63,565 nt of DNA, from assembly GCA_039185015.1 (NCBI GenBank), contig JBCDAU010000033.1:1-63565 (forward strand), in the 5' to 3' direction. The notes beneath the pieces are model-generated. The model saw only the letters and a list, made by a program, of their open reading frames with translations. It was not told the DNA's origin and did not search any database. How positions within the stretch are numbered: position 1 is the stretch's first letter; the number at the start of each line of letters is the position of its first letter. The stretch comes from JBCBSZ01 sp039185015 (lineage in GTDB: Bacteria > Actinomycetota > Acidimicrobiia > Acidimicrobiales > Poriferisodalaceae). Below, piece after piece: positions 50,203 through 58,289 of the stretch. The translations under genes were made by a program, and so were the position numbers.

Positions 50203-51720
50203 TCAGATCGGCGGGTCGGGAGCGACGCCGATCTCGGCGAACGCCTCGAGCGCGACCGCACGAGCCCGGTCGGCGCCGGCGCGGTCTCCCACGCGGTCCA
50301 GCGTCTCGACGAGCGTCCGGTGCGCCCCTTCGTCCCAGCGATCGACGTCGACGAGGCGGCGGGCGAGGTCGATCATGCGCTCGTCGTCGCCGATCGCGCG
50401 GTCGAGCTCGCGCCGAGCGGCGAGCGTGAACCGCGCCCGTACCTCGTCGCGGAAGGGCGCGACCCAGTCCTCGTACTGCTCCTCGGGGAGCAGCGGTCCG
50501 GCGTGGGCGTCGATCACCGCAGCGTCGTCGGCGGCGTCGAAGAAGGCGACGAGGTCGAGGCCGACGTGGCCGAGATCCAGGGCGACGGTCTGGCGGTCGG
50601 CGATGACGCCGCCACCGAGGACGCGTCGGACCCCGGACAGCTGCACCGAGAGCCGTGCACCGAGCTTGCTGCGGTCGGCCTCGTCGGGCCAGAGCAACGA
50701 GAACAGCTCGTCCCTGGTCACCGGCCAGCCGCGGGCCACCGCCAGCCGCTTGAGCAACGTGCGGGCGAGCCGCGAGCCCCACGCCGAGGTCTCGACCTCG
50801 ACGCCGTCGACGTCGACCGCGAAGCGTCCGAGCGTCGTCACGCGGACGGTGCCTGCCGACGGTTGCGCAGCTGCTCGCGAGCGATCGGCCACGGTGCCGG
50901 TGACCCAACGCTCGATCTCGTCCATCCACTCGCGGACGTCGCCGACGAAGGCGAAGTGGTCGTCGCCGCTGATCTCGACGAGCCGTGCGTCGCGGGCGAG
51001 CTCGACGACCTCCTCGGCGAGTCGGAAGGGCATGGCCCCATCGTTGCGGCGGTGCATGACGAGTAGCGGGACATCGAGATCGGGGAGCACGTCGCGCGCA
51101 TCGAGCAGGTCCATCTGGGTGAACAGGTCGAGCAAGGAGTCGGCGCCGGCGGACATGCGCTCGTATCGGGGCCACCAGGCGCAGAACTCGGCGTCGGACC
51201 TCTTCGACGGGGCGAAGATGTCGAGCGCGAACGAGTCGAGGGTGCCCCATCGCTCGCAGAACTCACGGCGGCGGGCCTCGACGCCGGCCATCTCCTCGGG
51301 TGAGAGCTCCTGGGTGCCGATCCGGGCCCCGGAACCGAGGAGGATGACGCTGTCGACCCGCGACGGGTAGGCCGCGGCGAACAGCAACGCCGTCGGCCCG
51401 CCCTCGGACTGGACGAAGAGGTGCGCGTGCTCGATCTCGGCGGCGTCCATCACCGCTCGGAGATCGTCGACGCGGGAGTCGACGTCCGGGACCAACACCG
51501 ACCGATCGGAGCTGCCGGTGCCCCGTTTGTCGAAGTGGAGGTAGTGCGAGAACTCGCCGAACCACTCGAACATCTCAGCGAGCTCCGGCCACTCCCAGGC
51601 GACATCGATGTTCTGCGCCGTCGGAGGGATGGCGACGATGGGCGGGCCCTCACCCCACTCCTGGTAGGCAATGCGGGCACCGCGAGCGGTCGCGAACCGG
51701 ATCTCGGGGCGGGGCGTCAC
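50203..51720 (-). CDS. Alpha/beta hydrolase fused to SARP-type DNA-binding and BTAD domains
   Basis: A 505-residue two-part protein from GTG 51720. Residues 1-280 are an alpha/beta hydrolase of the group usually fused to adenylate cyclases (IAYQEWGEGPPIVAIPP, SHYLHFDKRGTGSSDRS); the nucleophile Ser lies in FVQSEGGPTAL, with Asp in LLVMHRRNDG and His in GDDHFAF, so the triad looks complete although the first Gly of GxSxG is Val. Residues 290-505 are a SARP-type winged helix (VTTLGRFAVDVDGVEVETSA, LLKRLAVARGWPVTRDELFS) plus BTAD repeats. The probable role is a ligand-sensing activator with a hydrolase-fold sensor. It is divergent from uspA. Confidence 0.88.
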   Translation of the reverse strand: MTPRPEIRFATARGARIAYQEWGEGPPIVAIPPTAQNIDVAWEWPELAEMFEWFGEFSHYLHFDKRGTGSSDRSVLVPDVDSRVDDLRAVMDAAEIEHAHLFVQSEGGPTALLFAAAYPSRVDSVILLGSGARIGTQELSPEEMAGVEARRREFCERWGTLDSFALDIFAPSKRSDAEFCAWWPRYERMSAGADSLLDLFTQMDLLDARDVLPDLDVPLLVMHRRNDGAMPFRLAEEVVELARDARLVEISGDDHFAFVGDVREWMDEIERWVTGTVADRSRAAAQPSAGTVRVTTLGRFAVDVDGVEVETSAWGSRLARTLLKRLAVARGWPVTRDELFSLLWPDEADRSKLGARLSVQLSGVRRVLGGGVIADRQTVALDLGHVGLDLVAFFDAADDAAVIDAHAGPLLPEEQYEDWVAPFRDEVRARFTLAARRELDRAIGDDERMIDLARRLVDVDRWDEGAHRTLVETLDRVGDRAGADRARAVALEAFAEIGVAPDPPI

Positions 51721-51840
51721 GGCAGCGACGACGGTAGCGCGACCAGCGCGACGTCGACCGGACGGATCGGGACCAACGCCCCGTCCGCAACGGTCGATGC
51801 GACCGTTGCCGTGACGTCGTTGCTGCGGGAGCATGCCGGC

Positions 51841-52290
51841 ATGGCGCGGATCGTGGTCGGCGTGGACGGGTCGGAGTCATCGCTCCTGGCCCTGCGATGG
51901 GCGGTGGAGGAGGCCGGCCCCGACGATCAGATCGAGGCCGTGGCCGTCTGGCGGCCCGTGGTCGGATTCGGATCGGACATGGCGCCGGGCATCCCGGACC
52001 CGGTCGAGTTCGAGCAGTACACCCGAGCGGGTTTGGAGGCCTCGATCTCGGTGCACGAGAGCCGCTTTGGCCCCCCGGACGTCGAGCTCCAGCCCATCGT
52101 CTTGCAGGGTCACCCGGGCCGCGCGCTCTGCCACCACGCTGACGGCGCCGACCTCCTCGTGGTCGGGCGGCGTGGCAGCGGTGGCTTCACCGGCCTCCAT
52201 CTCGGCTCGGTGAGCACCACGGTCGCCCACCACTCGCCGTGTCCCGCGGTCATCGTGCCCGACTCGCTGGGGGACCCCGCCGAGGAGTGA
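51841..52290 (+). CDS. Universal stress protein (UspA family)
   Basis: A 149-residue single Usp domain from ATG 51841, behind GGGAG. It opens with ARIVVGVDGSESSLLALRWAV and has the ATP-binding signature G-x2-G-x9-GS in GRRGSGGFTGLHLGSVST, then HSPCPAVIVP at the end, so it is the ATP-binding subtype. These proteins support survival under stress. It is divergent from the hydrolase-SARP regulator across 120 bp and could be its target. Confidence 0.92.
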   Translation: MARIVVGVDGSESSLLALRWAVEEAGPDDQIEAVAVWRPVVGFGSDMAPGIPDPVEFEQYTRAGLEASISVHESRFGPPDVELQPIVLQGHPGRALCHHADGADLLVVGRRGSGGFTGLHLGSVSTTVAHHSPCPAVIVPDSLGDPAEE

Positions 52291-52342
52291 TGCCCGCTCT
52301 CGACGACTCGCTCGGCCTACGGTGCCGGTGCGGGAGGTCGGT

Positions 52343-54124
52343 GTGGGGAGCTGGTCGAGGCGTGTCGTGGCGGTCGCGTGGACGATCGCGCTCGCCGCGC
52401 TCCTGCTCGTGGCTCCACCGTCCTCGGCGACGCGTGGCGACGAGCTCGCTCCGCCGGTCGTCACCGCACCTGCCGACCTGGTCGCCCCCGTCGTGGCCGC
52501 TGCCGTGGCCCCCGACGGTGGGACGTGGTTGGCCGCCGGCGACGGGCGCGTCTTCGCCCTGGACGGCGCACCGTTCCAGGGATCGATGGGAGCGGTCGAG
52601 CTGGTGGCACCCGTCGTCGCGATCGAGGCCGCGCCCGACGGCGGCTACTGGCTCTTCGCCGCCGACGGCGGGGTGTTCGCCTTCGGTGATGCACCGTTCG
52701 TCGGCTCGATGGGTGGTGTGGCCCTGAACGCGCCGATCGTCGCTGCCGCCGCAGCCCCCGATGGCCGCGGCTACTGGATGGTGGCGTCCGACGGTGGCGT
52801 GTTCGCCTTCGGCTCGGCCGGATTCCACGGCGCGCTCGGTGACGTCGCGCTCGTGGCACCGATCGTCGACGTGGCCGTGTCAGCTGCCGGTGATGGCTAC
52901 CTGCTCCTGGGCGCGGACGGCGGCGCCTTCGCCTTCGGTGACGTCGCCTTCCCGGGCTCGGCCGCCGGACGGCTCGGCGACTCGACGATCGCCGGGCTCG
53001 GAGGGTCGGCAGCTGCTCCCGTGATCGTCGCCACCGACGGGCGTCGGTGGGAGCTGGCCGACGGTGCTGCCCGGTCGATCGCCGCGGCACCGCTATCCGA
53101 TCGGCACGAGGTCGTCGCCGTCGACGGCGAGGTCGTCGTCGAGTCGTACGTGTCGAGGCGGGCGACGGTGTCGTTCACCGGCGACGTGCTCCTCCACGGC
53201 GTCGTGCAGCGTTCGGCGTGGAACGGTGCCGCCTACGACTTCGGCCCCATGCTCGCCGACCTCGAACCGGTGAACCGAGCCGCCGATCTCGCGATCTGCC
53301 ATCTCGAGGTCGTGATTTCCGCGACCGACGACGACCTCTCGACGTTCCCCCGCTTCCGGGCCCCGAGGGCGACGGCCGACGGCCTGGCCGGTGCCGGCTT
53401 CGACGGCTGCTCCGTCGCGTCGAACCACAGCCTCGACTGGGGCGTCGGCGGGGTCGCCACCACGCTCGACGCGCTCGACGCGGCCGGGCTCGGTCACACC
53501 GGGACCGCTCGTACCGCCGACGAAGCGCAGCGCGTCCGCCTCTACGTCGTCGACGACATCGCCATCGCCCACCTGTCGTACGCCTACGGCTTCAACGGGT
53601 TCCGCGTTCCCGCCGACGCGCCGTGGACGACCAACCAGATCGACCCCGACCGGATCCTCGTCGATGCGGCGAGGGCGAGAGACGTCGGCGCCGACTTCGT
53701 CGTGGTGAGCCTCCACTGGGGCGCGGAGTACATCACCCGACCCATCGGATACCAGCGCGAGATCGCCGAGGCGGTGCTGCCGTCGCCCGACGTGGATCTG
53801 CTCGTCGGCCATCACGCCCACGTGGTCCAACCGATCGGCCGGGTCGGCGAGGAGTACGTCGTGTACGGCCTCGGCAACCTCGTCTCCGGACAGGTCCGAT
53901 TCGGGACGCGTGACGGCGTCGCCGTGACCGTCGAGATCCACGAACCGCGTCAGGGTGAGCTCGAGGTCGGTCTCATCGCCGCGGCCCCGCTCTGGACCGA
54001 TCGTCCCTACGCGGTCAGGCGGGCGGTCACCGGCGGCGCGTTCTCGGCTGCCGCCGAGCGGACGATGGCGACCCTGCGCTCCGAGGGCGTCGACGTGATC
54101 GAGGGACTCCTCCCGGTACCGTGA
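52343..54124 (+). CDS. CapA-like poly-gamma-glutamate synthesis protein with YW-DGG repeat N-terminus
   Basis: A 593-residue secreted protein; GTG 52343 is chosen because GGGAGG lies 5 bases upstream (GTG 52322 also possible). After a signal peptide (about 1-30) come four 45-50-residue repeats of the type GGYWLFAADGGVFAFGDAPF, likely beta-propeller or beta-helix blades. From about residue 270 follows a CapA/PGA_cap metallophosphatase-like domain: FTGDVLLHG, ICHLEVVIS, SVASNHSLDWG, VSLHWGAEY, LVGHHAHVVQPI. This combination suggests cell-surface anchoring of a hydrolase or capsule-related enzyme. The next small gene starts within its stop codon. Confidence 0.85.
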   Translation: MGSWSRRVVAVAWTIALAALLLVAPPSSATRGDELAPPVVTAPADLVAPVVAAAVAPDGGTWLAAGDGRVFALDGAPFQGSMGAVELVAPVVAIEAAPDGGYWLFAADGGVFAFGDAPFVGSMGGVALNAPIVAAAAAPDGRGYWMVASDGGVFAFGSAGFHGALGDVALVAPIVDVAVSAAGDGYLLLGADGGAFAFGDVAFPGSAAGRLGDSTIAGLGGSAAAPVIVATDGRRWELADGAARSIAAAPLSDRHEVVAVDGEVVVESYVSRRATVSFTGDVLLHGVVQRSAWNGAAYDFGPMLADLEPVNRAADLAICHLEVVISATDDDLSTFPRFRAPRATADGLAGAGFDGCSVASNHSLDWGVGGVATTLDALDAAGLGHTGTARTADEAQRVRLYVVDDIAIAHLSYAYGFNGFRVPADAPWTTNQIDPDRILVDAARARDVGADFVVVSLHWGAEYITRPIGYQREIAEAVLPSPDVDLLVGHHAHVVQPIGRVGEEYVVYGLGNLVSGQVRFGTRDGVAVTVEIHEPRQGELEVGLIAAAPLWTDRPYAVRRAVTGGAFSAAAERTMATLRSEGVDVIEGLLPVP

Positions 54125-54282
54125 TCGTCGTGGAGGACGGTGTCGACGAGGAGCGCGAGCGGCAGCGGGCCGAAGCCCTGGAGGCGTCCCGCCGGGAGTT
54201 CGAGCGGCTCATCGAAGAGGAGCAGGCCCGTGCTCCGAAGCGCCGGATCATCCCGCTGAACGCCCCGCTCGACGACGGCTGA
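54121..54282 (+). CDS. Small charged protein coupled to the CapA-like gene
   Basis: A 53-residue frame starts at GTG 54121, overlapping the CapA-like stop by 4 bp (GTGA). It begins VIVVEDGVDEERERQRAEAL, has a long charged helix with Glu/Arg repeats and ends in RRIIPLNAPLDDG. It would be a coiled-coil-like cytoplasmic peptide. The overlap and the coherent composition support it, but it is short and could be spurious; function unknown. Confidence 0.5.
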   Translation: MIVVEDGVDEERERQRAEALEASRREFERLIEEEQARAPKRRIIPLNAPLDDG

Positions 54283-54324
54283 ATCCCACCGCCGGTGCGC
54301 AGCGGGTGTGCTCAACTGCCGACC

Positions 54325-54864
54325 ATGCGCACCTTCGAGCATCGTCCGCCCCAGATCTGCGTCCTCGGCAGCGCCGACCCAGGGACGGTGGCGTACGACC
54401 TCGCCGGTGCTGCCGGGGCGCATCTCGCCGGACTCGGCTTCACCGTGGTCAGCGGCTGTGGCAGCCCGGCGACCCGGTACGCAGCGGAGCGGGCCGTGGC
54501 CGCCGGCGGTCAGGTGCTCAGCATCGTCCCGACCGACGACATCGCCCTCGATGACTGGCCGTGCACCGTGCTCGTCCCGTGCGGGATGGGCGACGCGCGG
54601 AACCTGATGATGGCGCTGGCCGGCGACGCCTGCCTGGTGATCGGCGGTCGGGCCGGCACGAAGTCCGAGGTGTGCCTGGCCTGGCTCCACCGACGCCCGC
54701 TGCTGCCGCTCACCGGCACCGGCGGTTGGTCCGACACGCTCCTCGAGGACCCGCCAGACGAGCGGGAGAACTCGCCGATCCTGCCGTGGGACTCGGTCGA
54801 GACCCTGAACGCTCAGCTCGCCGAGCTCGGCTTCCCGGTGTCTGCCTCGACCTCGTCGAGGTGA
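54325..54864 (+). CDS. SLOG/TIGR00725-like Rossmann protein
   Basis: A 179-residue protein from ATG 54325. It has ICVLGSADPG and LGFTVVSGCGSPATRYAAE for the nucleotide-sugar or nucleotide pocket, then LVIGGRAGTKSEVCLAWL and PLTGTGGWSDTL. This is the pattern of the TIGR00725 / LOG (lysine decarboxylase-like) family in the SLOG superfamily. It probably binds a nucleotide or acts as a nucleotide N-glycosidase; the PGGxGT signature of true LOG enzymes is replaced by GGRAGT, so the activity is uncertain. Confidence 0.75.
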   Translation: MRTFEHRPPQICVLGSADPGTVAYDLAGAAGAHLAGLGFTVVSGCGSPATRYAAERAVAAGGQVLSIVPTDDIALDDWPCTVLVPCGMGDARNLMMALAGDACLVIGGRAGTKSEVCLAWLHRRPLLPLTGTGGWSDTLLEDPPDERENSPILPWDSVETLNAQLAELGFPVSASTSSR

Positions 54865-54928
54865 GCGAGCACGGCCCGACTCCGCGGTGAGAGCTCGATC
54901 CGGTCGAGCACGGCCCGCTTCAGGAGCA

Positions 54929-56509
54929 TCACCCGATGCCGTAGACGGCGCCACTACGGCTCCCGACGACGATCCGGCCGTCCCAGATCGCCGGGCTCGA
55001 CTCCAGGCAGCCGCCGAGCTCGACGGTCCAGATCTCGGGCGGCTCGACGGTGGTGTCGGAGACGTCGAACCCGTGGAGGACGCCGCTGCAGTCGCCCTGG
55101 ACGAGGACATCGTCGACGATCGTCGGCGACATCCACACGGGACCGGGCAGGTTGATCGTCCAGCGGATCTCGCCGCGCTCTCGGTCGATGCCGAGGAGAC
55201 GGCCGCCGTCGGTCGGCACGATCAGCAGGTCGCGGTGGATAGCGGGCGTGGCCCAGATGCCACCGTCGATGCGGCTCGAGTCGTCGACCGACCACACGAG
55301 CGGATCGTCGGGGTTCGACGGATCGAGCTTGATGACCTGCCCGACGTCACGGGCCCGCTGCAGGCCCCGCTCGTACTCGACGCCCGCGTAGAGGAAGCCC
55401 TCGTCGTCGATCACGACCGTGGCGTCGATGTCGTCGCCGGCCCAGAAGCGGAAGACGCGCTCGGGGTCGCGGCCCTCGTCGAGCCCGGACAGGTCCCAGC
55501 CCTGGACCAGGCCACCGGAGTTGGCGAAGTAGGCGATGTCGCCGGAGATGGCGACCGAGTTCTCGATCGAGACGTCGGTGTCGCCGATCGCGTCGAGGAG
55601 CTCCTGGTCGTAGCCCGGGGTGATGAAGACGAGCTCGGGGTCGACGGTCACGAGGCCGTTCTCGTCGTAGCCGCGGTTGAGCTTGACGATGTGGAAGATC
55701 GAGTTCTCGCCGCCCTCGAAGAGGTAGTCGTCGATGATCAGGCTGGCGCTGTCCCAGTCGCTGTTCCAGAGCCGGCCCGGCTGGTCGTGGGACAGGCGGT
55801 AGAGCTCGACCAGCTCGCCCTGGTCGAACGACAGCACCCGGTAGAAATCGTCGCGGGAGCCGGAGTAGAGGAGTGGGTAGCCGTCGGGGTCGATCGTCAC
55901 CGACCCCTTGATGATGTCGCCGGTGGGGTACGGCTCGAGGACCGGCTCGCCGGTGTCGGCGTCGAGCACGTGGATGCGCTTGTCGTAGGCGCCGAACGCG
56001 ACCCAGGTCTCCCCGTCCTGCTCCCAGATCGCCGGCTGACCCGTCCAACCAGTCCCGCACCAGGTCCTGGTCTCGTTGTTCACGGTCGACTCGCCGCACA
56101 GCGACCCCGACCCGGGGTACCGCCAGACGACCTCGGGGGCGTCGGGCACCGGGCCCTGCCCGTAGAAGGTGCGAGTCGGGTTGCCCCGGAAGGTGAGGAC
56201 ACCCTGCACGGTGTCACCCCACGGCTCACCCGACGACGCCGGATCGACCAGGCCCTCGAAGGGCGGGGTCGTGGTGGTCGTGGTGGTCGTCGTCGTGGTC
56301 GGTACGGCGGTGGTGGGCGGAGGGGCAGGGGTGGTCGGAGGCAGGGTCGTGATGGTGGCCAGCGTCGTGGCCACCTCGGTCGTCGGGGCACCGGCATCGA
56401 CGTCCGCCCGGTCGTCGCCGTTGCGGGCCATCACGACACCCACGACCAGCACGGCGACCAGCAGAGATCCGAGCGCGAGCAGCGGGGTGGCAGCCTCGCC
56501 TCGATCCAT
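54929..56509 (-). CDS. Membrane-anchored PQQ-like beta-propeller protein
   Basis: A 526-residue protein from ATG 56509. Residues 10-28 form one membrane span (LLALGSLLVAVLVVGVVMA), followed by a Pro/Thr-rich linker including eleven consecutive Thr. The rest is a beta-propeller with repeated WxxG and FAxxGGL units such as VAFGAYDKRIHVLDADTGEP, WATPAIHRDLLIVPTDGGRL and ESSPAIWDGRIVVGSRSGAV, matching PQQ enzyme-like repeats. No catalytic cofactor residues are evident, so it may bind a ligand or partner outside the membrane. The Thr run is coded by a GGT/GTC microsatellite, a likely length-variable site. Confidence 0.82.
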   Translation of the reverse strand: MDRGEAATPLLALGSLLVAVLVVGVVMARNGDDRADVDAGAPTTEVATTLATITTLPPTTPAPPPTTAVPTTTTTTTTTTTPPFEGLVDPASSGEPWGDTVQGVLTFRGNPTRTFYGQGPVPDAPEVVWRYPGSGSLCGESTVNNETRTWCGTGWTGQPAIWEQDGETWVAFGAYDKRIHVLDADTGEPVLEPYPTGDIIKGSVTIDPDGYPLLYSGSRDDFYRVLSFDQGELVELYRLSHDQPGRLWNSDWDSASLIIDDYLFEGGENSIFHIVKLNRGYDENGLVTVDPELVFITPGYDQELLDAIGDTDVSIENSVAISGDIAYFANSGGLVQGWDLSGLDEGRDPERVFRFWAGDDIDATVVIDDEGFLYAGVEYERGLQRARDVGQVIKLDPSNPDDPLVWSVDDSSRIDGGIWATPAIHRDLLIVPTDGGRLLGIDRERGEIRWTINLPGPVWMSPTIVDDVLVQGDCSGVLHGFDVSDTTVEPPEIWTVELGGCLESSPAIWDGRIVVGSRSGAVYGIG

Positions 56510-56614
56510 GACGGCGACGCTACTGACCGGGCGCCGGATGTGGGGTCACCCCTCCGCAGCCCTGACGGCCCGATAACGTCGCCCCGGCCGGCGACACGGG
56601 GAGGCACCGACGAC

Positions 56615-57313
56615 GTGGCGCAGCTGCGCTTCTACTTCGGCACCATGGGCAGCGGGAAGTCGACGGTGGCTCTCCAGATCCACCACAACCTGTCGACCCG
56701 CAACCAGCGCGGGCTGCTGTGCACCCGGCACTCGCGCGACGAGTCACGGGTGGCGAGCCGTCTCGGCGTCGCCCAGCAGGCACTCGAGGTCGAGCCCCAC
56801 ATCGACCTGTACGACGTCGCCCGCTCGATCGTCGTGCGCCGGGGGCGGTTGGACTACCTGGTCTGCGACGAGGCGTGCTTCTACGAGCCGGAGCAGGTCG
56901 ACCAGATCGCCCGCGTCGTCGACGAGCTCGGCTCCGATGTCTACGCCTTCGGGCTGCTCACCGACTTCCGGGGGAAGCTCTTCCCGGCCACCGTCCGGTT
57001 CCTGGAGCTGGCCGACGAGCGCATCGAGCTCCGTGTGGAATCGCGCTGCTGGTGCGGCGCTCCGGCGACCCACAACGCCCGACTCGTGAACGGCCACCAG
57101 GTGTACGACGGCGACACGGTCGTGGTCGGCGACTTCGACGACGGCGAGGCCGTGATCGCCTACGACGTGCTGTGCCGCAAGCACTGGCGGGAGGGCCTCG
57201 ACCGGGCGCGACAAGCCCCGTTGCCGATGAGTGGAGCGCTCGACGAGGCCGAGCACGCGCTGTTCGAGCCCGGGGCGATCGACCCCGACGAGGTCGCCTC
57301 CGAAGCCGGTTAG
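56615..57313 (+). CDS. tdk: Thymidine kinase
   Basis: A 232-residue enzyme from GTG 56615. The P-loop is FGTMGSGKST (Lys15), the catalytic base region VCDEACFYEPEQVD, and the lasso part LLTDFRGKLFPAT. The zinc-binding cysteines are CWCG and LCRKHW, as in bacterial type II thymidine kinases. It makes dTMP from thymidine in the salvage pathway. The plus-strand gene is convergent with the desaturase gene, overlapping by 4 bp. A much longer plus-strand frame open upstream is an antisense shadow. Confidence 0.95.
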   Translation: MAQLRFYFGTMGSGKSTVALQIHHNLSTRNQRGLLCTRHSRDESRVASRLGVAQQALEVEPHIDLYDVARSIVVRRGRLDYLVCDEACFYEPEQVDQIARVVDELGSDVYAFGLLTDFRGKLFPATVRFLELADERIELRVESRCWCGAPATHNARLVNGHQVYDGDTVVVGDFDDGEAVIAYDVLCRKHWREGLDRARQAPLPMSGALDEAEHALFEPGAIDPDEVASEAG

Positions 57314-58224
57314 ACCGTGGCGGCCTCGCGCTCGAGGCGGCGCTCCCGGCGCTTGCGCTGCGCGGTGGCCGCCCGCTCGAGGCGGTGCATGTGATCAGCG
57401 ATCCGCTCGCGCGCGGCCTCGGCCTCGGGATCGAGATCGGTGCGCTCGAACAACTTCCACTGGTTGGTCAGCACCGGGCGGAGGATCCGTTCCAGGTGCG
57501 ACTCGAGGTCGTAGATGCCGGCAGCGGCGATCACGCGGGCGTGGGCATCGAAGCCGGGGATGCCGACCCCGGGCATCTCGAAGTTGAGCACCTGCGCCTC
57601 GGCCGCCTTCACGAAGGCCGACGCATCGGCCTCCAAGGCCTCCAGGCAGAGGTCTCGGTAGAAGAGGTGGTGGAAGTTCTCGTCGGTGCTGATCCGCTTC
57701 ATGATCTCGCGACCGTACGGATCCTCGATCTGCATGCCGGTGTTGCGGTGGGACAGGCGCGTCGCCAGCTCCTGGAGCGCGACGTAGACGATGCCCTGGA
57801 GCGGGCCGGGCGGATCTGGGACCTCGCCGTTGGAGAGCTGCACCATGCGGGCCCGCTCGAGCTCACGCGGGTCGATCGCCCGGGACACGAGGAGGTAGTC
57901 CCTCATCACCTGCGCGTGACGGTCCTCCTCGGCCACCCAGCGGTTGGCCCACTCGGCCCAGGCCTCACCGCGAAACAGCGTTCGCAGGCTCAGGAAGTAG
58001 TGGGGGAGGTTGTCCTCGGTCAGCAGGTTCACGTAGAGGGCGCTGCGCACGCCATCGGAGAGGGGGAACTCCTCGGGGTCCCACTCCTCGCCCTCGACGA
58101 AGTCACGCCCCCGACTCCACGGCACGAACTCGTGCGGGTACCAGTCCTTCGCTGAGCCGAGGTGCCGCTCCAGCAGCTTCTCGACGGTGGGTTCGAGGTC
58201 GGCCAGCCAAGCGGCGTCGTCCAT
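57310..58224 (-). CDS. Acyl-ACP desaturase-like diiron protein
   Basis: A 304-residue protein from ATG 58224. The diiron ligands of the stearoyl-ACP desaturase family are in LLTEDNLPHY, WVAEEDRHAQVMRDYL (E-E-x-R-H), LQELATRLSHRNTG and STDENFHHLFYRDL (E-x2-H). This matches actinobacterial DesA-type proteins. It should introduce a double bond into an acyl chain carried on ACP. The soluble all-helical fold needs no membrane span. Possible contributor to unsaturated membrane or surface lipids. Confidence 0.88.
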   Translation of the reverse strand: MDDAAWLADLEPTVEKLLERHLGSAKDWYPHEFVPWSRGRDFVEGEEWDPEEFPLSDGVRSALYVNLLTEDNLPHYFLSLRTLFRGEAWAEWANRWVAEEDRHAQVMRDYLLVSRAIDPRELERARMVQLSNGEVPDPPGPLQGIVYVALQELATRLSHRNTGMQIEDPYGREIMKRISTDENFHHLFYRDLCLEALEADASAFVKAAEAQVLNFEMPGVGIPGFDAHARVIAAAGIYDLESHLERILRPVLTNQWKLFERTDLDPEAEAARERIADHMHRLERAATAQRKRRERRLEREAATV

Positions 58225-58289
58225 GGGGGCCGACTGTAGCCATCGGGGGGATGCCGGGTACATGTCATCTGGCACGTTCCGACCGGGAC

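Noticed and set aside
54887..56614. Long in-frame plus-strand extension before thymidine kinase
   Set aside because: It is antisense to the PQQ-propeller gene, whose repeats and membrane span are convincing; tdk starts at 56615.
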